A DNA stretch of 15,083 bases from Syntrophaceae bacterium UBA4778 (GCA_002403175.1 DHHG01000339.1:1-15083), one strand, 5' to 3'. Shown: positions 1 through 6,400, numbered from the stretch's first letter. The notes: generated by a model from the letters alone, not told the origin. Program-made: numbers and translations.

Positions 1-303
1 CGCATGGCAAAAAATGCTTCCTTTGATGGTTCGAAAGAACACATCACGCATGATGAGACAGTTGAGCTGGCTCTTGTTTTTCTGTGCAAATACGATCAGG
101 CCCTCTTTCGATAATTCGTTAATTTCATCGACATATTCCTGGGCAATGGTAACTCTGGAAATGAACGGATCGAAAAGGAACCGGCACAGAAGCGATTTTT
201 TCTCATTGAGAAAACCGCTGAAGAATTTACTGATCATGGAATTGCGGCTCTCAGCCTGCGAAACTACAGGCGGGTCCATGTTTACCTTAAGTTTACCAAT
301 CAT
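1..303 (-). CDS. N-terminus of possible PlsB-like acyltransferase (partial)
   Basis: Open reading frame that starts at ATG 303-301 and runs off the left edge of the window; 101 codons are visible. Its ATG overlaps the enzyme I stop as ATGA, so it is probably translationally coupled to ptsI. The protein begins MIGKLKVNMDPPVVSQAESR. Around residues 67-88 it has a stretch, LSKEGLIVFAQKNKSQLN, that resembles the region of bacterial glycerol-3-phosphate acyltransferases around the HxxxxD motif. Here the aligned residues would be Asn and Asn (NKSQLN) instead of His and Asp. The family call is therefore tentative: it may be an inactive first domain, or another protein altogether. No signal peptide is visible. 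The rest of the gene lies outside the window. Confidence 0.4.
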   Translation of the reverse strand, partial: MIGKLKVNMDPPVVSQAESRNSMISKFFSGFLNEKKSLLCRFLFDPFISRVTIAQEYVDEINELSKEGLIVFAQKNKSQLNCLIMRDVFFRTIKGSIFCHA

Positions 304-2126
304 GAATCGTCACGGGTGCTGTTATCCATTCTCTGCGATTCCTCAGTTTTGGAAAAAACATCCGGGAAACGCCGCGCCATGTAATCCTTGATGTAATTTT
401 CGATTTCAATCGCGCTGGACATTGCCATAACTTTTTTCAAAAGAGACTTGGACTCGGAATAGGTGGAGTTGCGAATAATTTTCTTTACACGTGGTATCGC
501 CAAGGGATTCATGCTCAGTTCATCCAGCTCAAGCCCGATGAGTATCAAGGTATATGCGGGCTCCCCGGCCATTTCCCCGCACATGGAAACCCGAATACCT
601 GCCTTATGTCCGGCGGCAACAATCATCTTGATAAGCTTCAAAACGGCTGGATGAAGGGGCTCGTAAAGATAAGTAACCCGTTCATTAACACGGTCGATGG
701 CAAGGGCATACTGAATAAGGTCATTGGTTCCAATGCTGAAATAATCAACCTCTTTCGCCAGAAGGTCCGCAATCATAACGGCAGACGGAACCTCGATCAT
801 AATTCCTATTTCGATATCTTTTCCGATAGGGATCTTTTCCGCCTTGAGTTCTTTCTTGACCTCTTCATAAATTCTCTTTGCCTCCCGAATTTCCTCCAGT
901 CGGGAAATCATGGGAAAGAGAATGCGCGTTTTTCCGTAAACGCTGGCCCGCAGGATCGACCGCAACTGAATCTTAAAGAGGCCGACTTCCTGAAGGCAAA
1001 ACCGAATTGCCCGTAAGCCCATGGCCGGATTGGTTTCTTTTGGCAGATCTTTGGCCAGTTTCGGATCCGACATGAATTTGTCTCCGCCCAGATCAAAAGT
1101 TCTGATCGTTGACCAAGTCAGATTCTTTCCTTCCAGCAAACGCTTATAATCAGCGAAATGTTCTCTTTCAGTCGGAAGCCTTTCCTTGTTGATAAACAAA
1201 AACTCCGTTCTGTACAGTCCGACCCCGTCCGCACCGTGCATGAGGGCCGACGGGACCTCTTCGACGAACTCGATATTCGCCCCGATTTCAAGTCTTCGCA
1301 AATCCTTGGTGACTGCAGGCAGACCGGCTTGTTTAAGTAGCCCCTCTTCAAATTCCCGGAAATGCCTGCTTTTGTCCTCATAGCGCTTTACAATTTCCGG
1401 ATCCGGGTTGATGAGGACAAATCCATCCACTCCATCAACGATTATTTCGTCTTCATTACGGATGTCATGAGTTATGCGCTCTAGGCCGACTACGGCCGGG
1501 ATACCGATTGAACGTGCCACTATGGCCGTATGGGAAGTTTTTCCGCCGATATCCGTAGCAAATCCCAGGATCTTTTCCATTTTCATCTGCACAGTATCAG
1601 CAGGCGATAAATCTCGCGATATGATAATGACATTTTCTTTCAGCTCTGAAACGGGTTCCCGCTTTTTTCCGGCCAGGCTTCTGAGTATCCTCTGCCCTAC
1701 ATACTCTACATCGCTGATACGCTGCTTCAGATAGATGTCTTCGATTTTATTAAATGCTTTTCTGTACTTGTCGATCGTCATCATCAATGCCCATTCGGCA
1801 TTGATTTTTTTGTGTCGGATATTGTCGATCGTATTGTGGATCAACATATTATCTTTCAGCATCAGAATATGGACATCAATGATGAAGAGAGGCTCCAGCA
1901 CCTTTCCCTCGCTGATTCTCTTCCTGATTTCCAGAAGCTGTGATTTTGAAAGCCTGAGCGCTGTTCTGAACCTCTTTACTTCTTCATCAATCTCGACCGC
2001 GCTCTTGAGATTGACATAGGGGATCTGCACATCCATGTAATCGAGGACATATGCCTTACCCCTCACGATTCCAGGCGATACGCCGATTCCCTTTATTACG
2101 ATATTTCTCCTTTCTGAATGCACCAT
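300..2126 (-). CDS. ptsI: PTS phosphoenolpyruvate-protein phosphotransferase (enzyme I)
   Basis: Cytoplasmic enzyme I transfers phosphate from PEP to its active-site His and then to HPr. The 608-residue protein is slightly longer than the usual 570-580. In order it has an N-terminal HPr-binding helical domain, the phospho-His segment GGKTSHTAIVARS with His199, the PEP-binding segments GVGLYRTEFLF (301-311) and RTFDLGGDK (342-350), the signature FSIGTNDLIQY (463-473), and the catalytic Cys516 in SMCGEMAGE. All key residues are present, so it should be active. A C-terminal tail of about 35 residues (DYMARRFPDVF... to the end) extends past the core. The start ATG (2126-2124) overlaps the HPr stop as ATGA. 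The gene is third in an operon after EIID and HPr and is coupled to the next gene by another ATGA overlap. Confidence 0.97.
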   Translation of the reverse strand: MVHSERRNIVIKGIGVSPGIVRGKAYVLDYMDVQIPYVNLKSAVEIDEEVKRFRTALRLSKSQLLEIRKRISEGKVLEPLFIIDVHILMLKDNMLIHNTIDNIRHKKINAEWALMMTIDKYRKAFNKIEDIYLKQRISDVEYVGQRILRSLAGKKREPVSELKENVIIISRDLSPADTVQMKMEKILGFATDIGGKTSHTAIVARSIGIPAVVGLERITHDIRNEDEIIVDGVDGFVLINPDPEIVKRYEDKSRHFREFEEGLLKQAGLPAVTKDLRRLEIGANIEFVEEVPSALMHGADGVGLYRTEFLFINKERLPTEREHFADYKRLLEGKNLTWSTIRTFDLGGDKFMSDPKLAKDLPKETNPAMGLRAIRFCLQEVGLFKIQLRSILRASVYGKTRILFPMISRLEEIREAKRIYEEVKKELKAEKIPIGKDIEIGIMIEVPSAVMIADLLAKEVDYFSIGTNDLIQYALAIDRVNERVTYLYEPLHPAVLKLIKMIVAAGHKAGIRVSMCGEMAGEPAYTLILIGLELDELSMNPLAIPRVKKIIRNSTYSESKSLLKKVMAMSSAIEIENYIKDYMARRFPDVFSKTEESQRMDNSTRDDS

Positions 2127-2398
2127 CAGGCCTTCTCTCCGAATTTGTCATCGATCAGTTTTCCGATTTCTTCAAGCGCCTCTTGGGCATCGCTTCCCTC
2201 CGCCCTCACAGATATCGTACTTCCCTTGGGACAGGCCAACGTCAATATCCCAAGAATGCTTTTGCCGTTCACTTCAACGCCGTCCTTTTCAATAGAGATT
2301 TTCGCTTTAAAATTATTACTGATCTGAACCATTAGTGCAGCCGCTCTTGCGTGAAGACCCAGTTCATTTTTAATTTGGAAACTTTTAATTTTCTCCAT
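2126..2398 (-). CDS. ptsH: Phosphocarrier protein HPr
   Basis: HPr relays phosphate from enzyme I to EIIA proteins. Starting at MEKIKSF the protein is 90 residues. It has the phosphorylation motif NELGLHARAA with His16, Ala replacing the usual Pro after HAR, and the regulatory serine in GKSILG (Ser47). Ser47 fits control by an HPr kinase/phosphorylase, which is not in this window. The frame is open upstream to 2416, giving extra residues MYGDMP. I chose ATG 2398 because GGTGAT (2410-2405) sits six bases upstream as ribosome binding site and the product then has the normal HPr length; ATG 2404 is possible but badly spaced. The EIID stop TGA (2408-2406) lies inside that ribosome binding site, so translation is probably coupled to EIID. 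Confidence 0.95.
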   Translation of the reverse strand: MEKIKSFQIKNELGLHARAAALMVQISNNFKAKISIEKDGVEVNGKSILGILTLACPKGSTISVRAEGSDAQEALEEIGKLIDDKFGEKA

Positions 2399-2405
2399 CG
2401 GCATA

Positions 2406-3131
2406 TCACCATACATTAATTAAAATAAAAAAGACAGAAGCACCATAAAGAACCTTGAGAGCCGAAGCGCCTTGTCTTAATAACCAGAAGCAAAGAAAAA
2501 TCGTAAACACGATCGCTATCTTTTCGAGGAGATGCATCTTATTCAGGAATACAAAATAAGGGGTATCACAAATGAAGTATGCAAGAATTCCCAGATTGAT
2601 AACGGAAATCCATCTTATCTGCCGCGATAATTGAGGCAGATTCAATATCCTTATAAAATCGATCCCCCCTTTTCCGTTTTTATATCCAACCACCATACCG
2701 AAAAACCTGACCAGCAAGTGAAGTGAATTATAGAGTATCAAGAAAACGAGGGGCGCAAATAACCAGCCCTGAAAACAAAGAATCACAGCTAAGATCGCGG
2801 AGAAGGGTTTGAGAGATCCCCAGAAAAGAGAATCCCCTATTGCGGCGAAAGGAGCCATAAGGGTTCTTTTTAGATTATCCGCCTCGAGACATTGGCCTTG
2901 TTTAGAGAGCTCCATCTCGAGCTTTGCAACTGATCCTAGAATCGGTCCTGAAAGATAAGGATTACTATTAAACAGCTGCAAATGTCGCGTCAACATCGCT
3001 GCTATCTCTTCCTTGTTCCCAGCCAGCTTTCGGATCACCGGTATCATGGCATAGGCAAACCCCATATTCTGCATTCGCCAGAAATTCCGGGAAGCCTGAA
3101 TGGACAGCGATCGAAGAAAAATTTTCAGCAA
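2406..3131 (-). CDS. PTS mannose/fructose/sorbose-family IID component
   Basis: EIID is normally the second membrane subunit of a mannose-class PTS permease, pairing with EIIC. The 241-residue protein starts RSLSIQASRNFWRMQNMGFAY and has the family hallmark LMAPFAAIGDSLFW at residues 91-104, then several hydrophobic segments (about 111-142, 176-190, 200-216 and 221-239). It is shorter than E. coli ManZ (about 283). The assumed start is TTG 3131-3129, which has no obvious ribosome binding site; an in-frame ATC at 3146-3144 has GAGGG seven bases upstream, and an in-frame TAG (3173-3171) limits any longer start. The first gene of an operon with HPr and enzyme I. EIIA, EIIB and EIIC, usually adjacent in related genomes, are absent here, so its transport role is uncertain. 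Confidence 0.85.
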   Translation of the reverse strand: MLKIFLRSLSIQASRNFWRMQNMGFAYAMIPVIRKLAGNKEEIAAMLTRHLQLFNSNPYLSGPILGSVAKLEMELSKQGQCLEADNLKRTLMAPFAAIGDSLFWGSLKPFSAILAVILCFQGWLFAPLVFLILYNSLHLLVRFFGMVVGYKNGKGGIDFIRILNLPQLSRQIRWISVINLGILAYFICDTPYFVFLNKMHLLEKIAIVFTIFLCFWLLRQGASALKVLYGASVFFILINVW

Positions 3132-3288
3132 TATTTTAAAGTCGATTCGGACGCCCTCGCAATAGAAATTCTAATTTTCTTCAAAGCTTACGATGAATAG
3201 TCCTTAACACAACCGTTTACTTTTCGCAATCCTTCAGAGGTGCTCTTTATAAATATATAATTTCTTATCTTTCCGTTTCATATTTTTA
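3132..3288. other. Intergenic region between divergent PTS operon and PxxKW gene
   Basis: A+T-rich leader between the divergent PTS operon (minus) and the PxxKW gene (plus). On the minus strand TTGTCA (3295-3290) overlaps the plus-strand -35 element and could serve the PTS operon, but I see no good -10 at 16-18 bases. A 15-codon minus-strand ORF beginning MKRKDKKLYIYKEHL has no ribosome binding site and is not called. No EIIC remnant was recognised. Confidence 0.4.
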
Positions 3289-3317
3289 TTGACAACAGAT
3301 TAAAGTTACTTTATAAG
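3289..3317 (+). promoter_or_regulatory. Sigma70-type promoter for the PxxKW gene
   Basis: TTGACA at 3289-3294, a 17-base spacer and TATAAG at 3312-3317: six of six and five of six matches to the housekeeping consensus. The expected transcript start is near 3324, giving an 85-90-base leader before the ATG at 3411. It is the best promoter match in the window. Confidence 0.75.
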
Positions 3318-3341
3318 GTCATGTCTTAACTGAGTTTTGAC

Positions 3342-3384
3342 TACCGGGTTACCCTTTCAATCACTTTGACCCGGTATTTTTATT
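3342..3384 (+). terminator. Leader hairpin with U-rich tail (attenuator or small-RNA terminator)
   Basis: TACCGGGT (3342-3349) pairs perfectly with ACCCGGTA (3369-3376) across a 19-base loop, followed by a T-rich run. The structure lies between the promoter and the PxxKW ribosome binding site (GGGAGG, 3396-3401). A competing small hairpin, GGGT/ACCC (3346-3354), uses part of the first arm. This arrangement fits transcription attenuation or a short RNA of about 60 nt; neither can be proven from sequence. Confidence 0.5.
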
Positions 3385-3410
3385 TAGTTTTTTGTGGGAG
3401 GTAGTTTCAA

Positions 3411-3689
3411 ATGCTGTGTCAGACTATAAAATCCGGTATGGAATGCGGATTCATGACGAAAAGTGGTTGCGGTTTTACTGGTGGAAGCTGTGTAGCTATT
3501 ATTGAAAAGTGCGAGGGCTGCAATAAGATACTGGAAAGCGCAACGGGCAGGTTCTGCAAAGTGTATCCCGATCCAATAGCCAAATGGTCCTTAGGCGGAT
3601 GCCCGACGGCTTCTCATTTAAAGAAAGAGGTAAAAGAGGAACAAAAAATAAATCCTCTGAAGGCTTCCAAGCGATCCAGAAAAGGTTAA
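3411..3689 (+). CDS. PxxKW family cysteine-rich protein
   Basis: A 92-residue cytoplasmic protein of the PxxKW cysteine-rich family found mainly in anaerobic deltaproteobacteria; its function is not known. Eight cysteines are visible (residues 3, 12, 20, 27, 34, 37, 49 and 64), including CEGC at 34-37, which suggests a metal or iron-sulfur site (inference). The naming motif PDPIAKW is at 53-59. The tail is rich in lysine and arginine and ends NPLKASKRSRKG. The ATG has a strong ribosome binding site, GGGAGG, ending nine bases upstream. It stands alone, with its own promoter, a leader hairpin and a strong terminator at 3831-3861. Confidence 0.88.
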   Translation: MLCQTIKSGMECGFMTKSGCGFTGGSCVAIIEKCEGCNKILESATGRFCKVYPDPIAKWSLGGCPTASHLKKEVKEEQKINPLKASKRSRKG

Positions 3690-4088
3690 ATATTAAACTT
3701 CATCGATTGAAGAAGATGGTACTCCGAGGTGGGTCCGCGCAGATTTGTGCTCAGCTCGGGTCCGGGAGTGGTCGTTCTCTACATCGGGGTATCTTTATAT
3801 TTTAAAATTACAAATATCTTTGTTCATATTGGCCGGCGATATCATTATCGCCGGCCTTTTTCTATCTCAATCAACGAGAGGAGGAGCTTTTCATTACCCG
3901 CCCGAAGCATCTCCGTTCCGACCGGCCTACAATCCCCTAAATAAGGAGACAAACTCAGTCAGGACTGTAAGAAGGACCCGTTCGAAATTGATCCTTGCCT
4001 TTTACTCGCTTTAATTCATCCCCGGACTGATGTTCCCAAAGATCTGTCTATGTTAATTTAGAATAAAACTTTCCGGGGGAGGACGCTT
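3690..4088. other. Intergenic region before ybaK-like gene
   Basis: About 400 bases. It holds the PxxKW 3' untranslated region and the strong terminator at 3831-3861. Frames reading from GTG 3729 (GPRRFVLSSGPGVVVLYIG...) or ATG 3718 run without stop for tens of codons, but they have poor ribosome binding sites and cross the terminator, so I do not call a gene. No convincing promoter for the downstream deacylase was found; TTGATC (3987) with TTAATT 17 bases on is weak. Confidence 0.5.
3831..3861 (+). terminator. Rho-independent terminator of the PxxKW gene
   Basis: An 11-bp perfect stem, GGCCGGCGATA (3831-3841) with its complement at 3846-3856, a TCAT loop, and five T residues at 3857-3861. 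It lies 142 bases after the PxxKW stop codon. Confidence 0.9.
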
Positions 4089-4547
4089 ATGCCTGTCAGA
4101 AAATTAAAGGAGTATCTGGATTCAAACGGGATCAAATACGTTTCGATTTTCCACTCACCAACCTATACCGCCCAGGAAGTGGCCGCACGTGTTCACATCC
4201 ATGGGAAACAATTGGCGAAAACCGTAATGGTGAAAATGGATGGCAAGATGGCCATGGTCATTCTCCCTGCGAGCCGGCAGGTCGATTTCGATTACCTGAA
4301 AAAGGAAACCGGCATGCATAAAGTGGAGTTGGCCAAGGAAGAAGATTTTCAGGAATTGTTCCCGGAATGCGAGATCGGCGCCATGCCCCCATTCGGGAAT
4401 CTCTACGGGATGGAAGTTTACATTGATCAAACCTTGAAAGAGGATGAAGAGATCGCTTTCAGTGCGGGAACCCATACGGAACTGATCAAACTCCCCTTTG
4501 CAGATTACCAACGGCTTGTGCATCCCAGGATGATCCGGCTTTCTTGA
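4089..4547 (+). CDS. YbaK/EbsC-type aminoacyl-tRNA deacylase
   Basis: A single-domain 152-residue protein of the YbaK/ProRS-editing (INS) superfamily, which hydrolyses mischarged aminoacyl-tRNA. Visible features are the N-terminal segment HSPTYTAQEVA (22-32), the conserved lysine in LAKTVMVK (Lys44), the GAMPPFG loop (97-103) that matches the family GxxxP motif, and SAGTHTELIKL (125-135). The length is normal for a free-standing deacylase. The exact substrate (Cys-tRNAPro, Ala-tRNAPro or another) cannot be told from sequence. The ATG follows GGGGGAGGAC with good spacing. It appears to be monocistronic, with a weak hairpin just downstream. Confidence 0.9.
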   Translation: MPVRKLKEYLDSNGIKYVSIFHSPTYTAQEVAARVHIHGKQLAKTVMVKMDGKMAMVILPASRQVDFDYLKKETGMHKVELAKEEDFQELFPECEIGAMPPFGNLYGMEVYIDQTLKEDEEIAFSAGTHTELIKLPFADYQRLVHPRMIRLS

Positions 4548-4557
4548 TTGAAGATTG

Positions 4558-4591
4558 CCAGCAGCAAGCTGCGGAATACTCTCGCTGCTGG
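4558..4591 (+). terminator. Possible weak terminator after the deacylase gene
   Basis: CCAGCAGC (4558-4565) pairs with GCTGCTGG (4584-4591) over an 18-base loop, 11 bases after the stop codon. The following sequence is ATCAATTTT, so only a short interrupted T tract is present. Confidence 0.35.
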
Positions 4592-4621
4592 ATCAATTTT
4601 CAAGTAGAGGTAATTCCATCC

Positions 4622-4708
4622 TAAAAAGGTCCAAAATCCGGACCTCTCAGGTTCTCTGTATCATCCTTTCGGATGAACATTTCTTTCTATCATTGAACGT
4701 TTCGTTCA
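4622..4708 (-). ncRNA. Candidate structured small RNA, three hairpins with terminator
   Basis: Read on the minus strand there are three successive perfect 6-bp hairpins: TGAACG-AAA-CGTTCA (4708-4694), TCATCC-GAAA-GGATGA (4676-4661, a GNRA tetraloop only in this orientation), and AGGTCC-GGATTTT-GGACCT (4645-4627), followed by a minus-strand T run (4627-4623). The last looks like a minus-strand terminator although no minus-strand gene lies within 900 bases upstream. No convincing minus-strand promoter was seen upstream. It could instead be a regulatory region or chance. Confidence 0.4.
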
Positions 4709-4803
4709 CCAAATAATTGCAAATCTATTTCCAGAAAAAACCTTCCAAACAATTTATCCTGTATTTACAAGACCTTAAAAAGACAGACCAAATCCATCAA
4801 AGC

Positions 4804-4819
4804 TGGCACACTCTTTTCA
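4804..4819 (+). promoter_or_regulatory. Possible sigma54-type promoter
   Basis: TGGCAC (4804-4809), a five-base spacer and TTTCA (4815-4819) resemble the sigma54 consensus TGGCAC-N5-TTGCA, with the G of the -12 element replaced by T. It is 60 bases before the ATG at 4880. The mismatch is at an important base, so confidence is low. Confidence 0.3.
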
Positions 4820-4879
4820 TTACATAAGATCAAATCCTGACGAAAGCAACACGAATAGAAACGAAAGGGGTATTGAATA

Positions 4880-5155
4880 ATGAAAAGAACATTGACCACT
4901 GTAGCGCTGGCGTGCTTTGTCACATTCTTAACGGCCACCTTCGGTTTTGCCGAATATGCGGCCACTGACGGCGGGAATTTTCCATATTTTCATCTGGGCG
5001 CCCTGATTATAGGGGGACTCATCATTATATCGCTGAGAACCAAATATAGCAGTCTGTACATGTCCGAAGCAATGGGTGCCTTTGCCCTCTATACCGTGTT
5101 GATTGCTCTCTTCACGAATCCCGTTGTTAATGTCATCAAAGGTCTGGTCGGCTGA
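4880..5155 (+). CDS. Small membrane protein with N-terminal signal sequence, unknown function
   Basis: I do not recognise this 91-residue protein. Residues 1-24 look like a signal peptide (MKR, hydrophobic core, then TFGFA before EYAA). Two further hydrophobic segments follow, about 39-54 (LGALIIGGLIIISL) and 66-84 (MGAFALYTVLIALFTNP), joined by a short polar turn, RTKYSSLYMSE. If the signal is cleaved, the mature protein is a two-helix membrane protein of about 67 residues; otherwise it has three helices. The ATG has AAAGGGG (4863-4869) upstream. An AtpZ-like gene follows 138 bases later on the same strand with no terminator seen between, so the two may be co-transcribed and act together at the membrane (inference). 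Confidence 0.75.
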   Translation: MKRTLTTVALACFVTFLTATFGFAEYAATDGGNFPYFHLGALIIGGLIIISLRTKYSSLYMSEAMGAFALYTVLIALFTNPVVNVIKGLVG

Positions 5156-5259
5156 GTTGTATATAAAACCTTTGCAGGTGAAGACAGCTGCCATTTTGGT
5201 CAGAAAACAGGATTGAAAGCCCTTCATAGCCCGTTAGAGTAAAATAAAAGATTCTTTAA

Positions 5260-5275
5260 TCTCCTAAGAAGGAGA
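5260..5275 (+). promoter_or_regulatory. Hairpin over an AGGAG upstream of the AtpZ-like gene
   Basis: TCTCCT (5260-5265) pairs with AGGAGA (5270-5275) around an AAGA loop, hiding a purine-rich site 19 bases before the ATG at 5294. A second candidate ribosome binding site, AAAGGT (5281-5286), is better spaced, so the effect on translation is unclear. Confidence 0.25.
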
Positions 5276-5293
5276 AGGGAAAAGGTAGCAACC

Positions 5294-5527
5294 ATGTTAT
5301 TGGCAAGACAAAAAATGACGGAATACGCGAATATCCTCATTCTGAGCGCGTGGGGATTTACAATCGTGCTCTCCTCTTTTCTCTTTCTCTACCTGGGATA
5401 CTGGATCGACAAGATATGCAATACCGCTCCGTCGTTCATGTTCGGGCTCTTTCTCCTTGGAATCATGCTCGGCGTGGGAAGACTTTACCAAAGCGCGTGG
5501 ACCATGCGGAACAACCAAAAGCGTTAA
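5294..5527 (+). CDS. AtpZ/AtpI-like F0F1-ATPase accessory protein
   Basis: A 77-residue membrane protein of the AtpZ-like family (putative F0F1-ATPase subunit), whose members usually sit in front of atp operons and have been linked to ATPase assembly or Mg2+/Ca2+ movement. It has two transmembrane helices, about residues 13-34 and 47-64, joined by the family motif GYWIDK (35-40) and followed by GLFLLGIMLGVGRLY. The C-terminus is short and basic (MRNNQKR). Its start is ATG 5294 with AAAGGT upstream; ATG 5315 (MTEYAN) is the alternative. No ATPase genes lie downstream: a terminator follows at once and the next gene is on the other strand, so this is an isolated copy. Confidence 0.82.
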   Translation: MLLARQKMTEYANILILSAWGFTIVLSSFLFLYLGYWIDKICNTAPSFMFGLFLLGIMLGVGRLYQSAWTMRNNQKR

Positions 5528-5564
5528 ACAGGTGTAAACCTTCTATATATAAAAAAGTTGAAAG

Positions 5565-5607
5565 AGCTCTCGCATCCCCTCTTCCCTACCCCCGGCGAGG
5601 GCTTTTT
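5565..5607 (+). terminator. Terminator after the AtpZ-like gene, possibly bidirectional
   Basis: AGCTCTCGC (5565-5573) pairs with GCGAGGGCT (5595-5603) with one G-T pair; five T residues follow (5603-5607). On the minus strand the stem is followed by CTTTCAACTTTTTT, so it may also serve the converging gene that ends at 5611. Confidence 0.7.
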
Positions 5608-5610
5608 CAT

Positions 5611-6168
5611 TTAAGTACTTTTATTTATCTCTTTTTTCACGTTCCAGAAAACACAGGACCTTTTCATCGGTACGAGTTCTATCCGGATGCTTTCCCTGCC
5701 TAGATCGAAGAGACCGCAGGATTCGCCATACCTCGCGGCCGGATCTCGCGCCGCCTGTTCATCCCGGTCATATACCCAAAATTCGGCTTTTAATTTTTTT
5801 TCAACATCATCCGTTTCATCCGTAATCTGGGCAAAGAAAAGAACTCCCGGCTCTTTCTGGGTGTCAGGCACTTTCAGGGGAGCCATCATGGGCTCTTTCA
5901 GCAACGTTCTTACAATATCATCTGAAAAGGTAACCGGCATCAAATTCGTCTGCAGAATACAAGAAATCGGATAAACAAACGTATCTATTTCCTGGTAATT
6001 GGGCTTGAATTGTTTCTCTCTCGTAGAAACCAGGTAACACAACTGGTTGGCAATATCCTTGGTCGGTGCAAAAACAATGGCCTCATCGGAGGGAGCGCCC
6101 TTGCGCAGTTGTTGCACCTCTTCAGCATTTTCGCACGGTCCCCAGATATCAATCATGTAGATATGCAT
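5611..6168 (-). CDS. Conserved-looking hypothetical protein, 185 aa
   Basis: I do not recognise a family. The protein is soluble, acidic to neutral, with no signal peptide or membrane helix. It begins MHIYMIDIWGPCENAEEVQQ, has a mixed alpha/beta appearance, four cysteines (residues 12, 44, 70 and 150) plus one near the C-terminus, and a charged middle segment ITDETDDVEKKLKAEFWVYD at 115-134. The start ATG 6168-6166 is preceded by AAAGGATG (6181-6174). That ribosome binding site lies within the last codons of an upstream minus-strand reading frame (6149-6400), which overlaps this gene by 20 bases, so the two are probably one transcription unit. It converges on the AtpZ-like gene across the terminator at 5565-5607. 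Confidence 0.75.
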   Translation of the reverse strand: MHIYMIDIWGPCENAEEVQQLRKGAPSDEAIVFAPTKDIANQLCYLVSTREKQFKPNYQEIDTFVYPISCILQTNLMPVTFSDDIVRTLLKEPMMAPLKVPDTQKEPGVLFFAQITDETDDVEKKLKAEFWVYDRDEQAARDPAARYGESCGLFDLGRESIRIELVPMKRSCVFWNVKKEINKST

Positions 6169-6400
6169 GCATCATCCTTTCGTCGCAAATCTCTGGTAAA
6201 TACATCATGTTTTTCATGAAGCCATACGCCTCAACTTTTTGCAAGGCGAATTCCGCATCTCAAGAACGCCCCGCCATAAAATCAGTTGTTAGTACATTCC
6301 AAATTGTATTAGGATTCGATTCAAAATTTCGCAGATCAACCCAATTTCCCGGATGAAAAACATCATCACAGCCAATAGATTTTGGCTCAAAACGGATCAT
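6149..6400 (-). CDS. Possible short gene with an in-frame TGA at codon 47
   Basis: From ATG 6400-6398 the frame reads MIRFEPKSIGCDDVFHPGNW and stays protein-like up to ...FMAGRS, then TGA at 6262-6260, then DAEFALQKVEAYGFMKNMMY and on to TGA 6151-6149, 82 amino-acid codons besides the internal TGA. The composition of both halves is like a real protein. A stem CGCCTTG/TGAGGCG (6248-6242 with 6233-6227, two G-T pairs) and loop CAAAAAGT begin 11 bases after the TGA, within the range of a bacterial SECIS, but the match is weak. Alternatives: a pseudogene (TGG or TGC mutated to TGA) or a chance frame. There is no clear ribosome binding site before ATG 6400. It overlaps the next gene by 20 bases. 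Confidence 0.35.

Noticed and set aside
14..391. 125-codon plus-strand ORF
   Set aside because: Antisense to the coupled ptsI/acyltransferase-like genes and lacking any recognisable motif.
3729..3944. 71-codon plus-strand ORF from GTG 3729
   Set aside because: It runs through the strong terminator hairpin at 3831-3861 and has no proper ribosome binding site.
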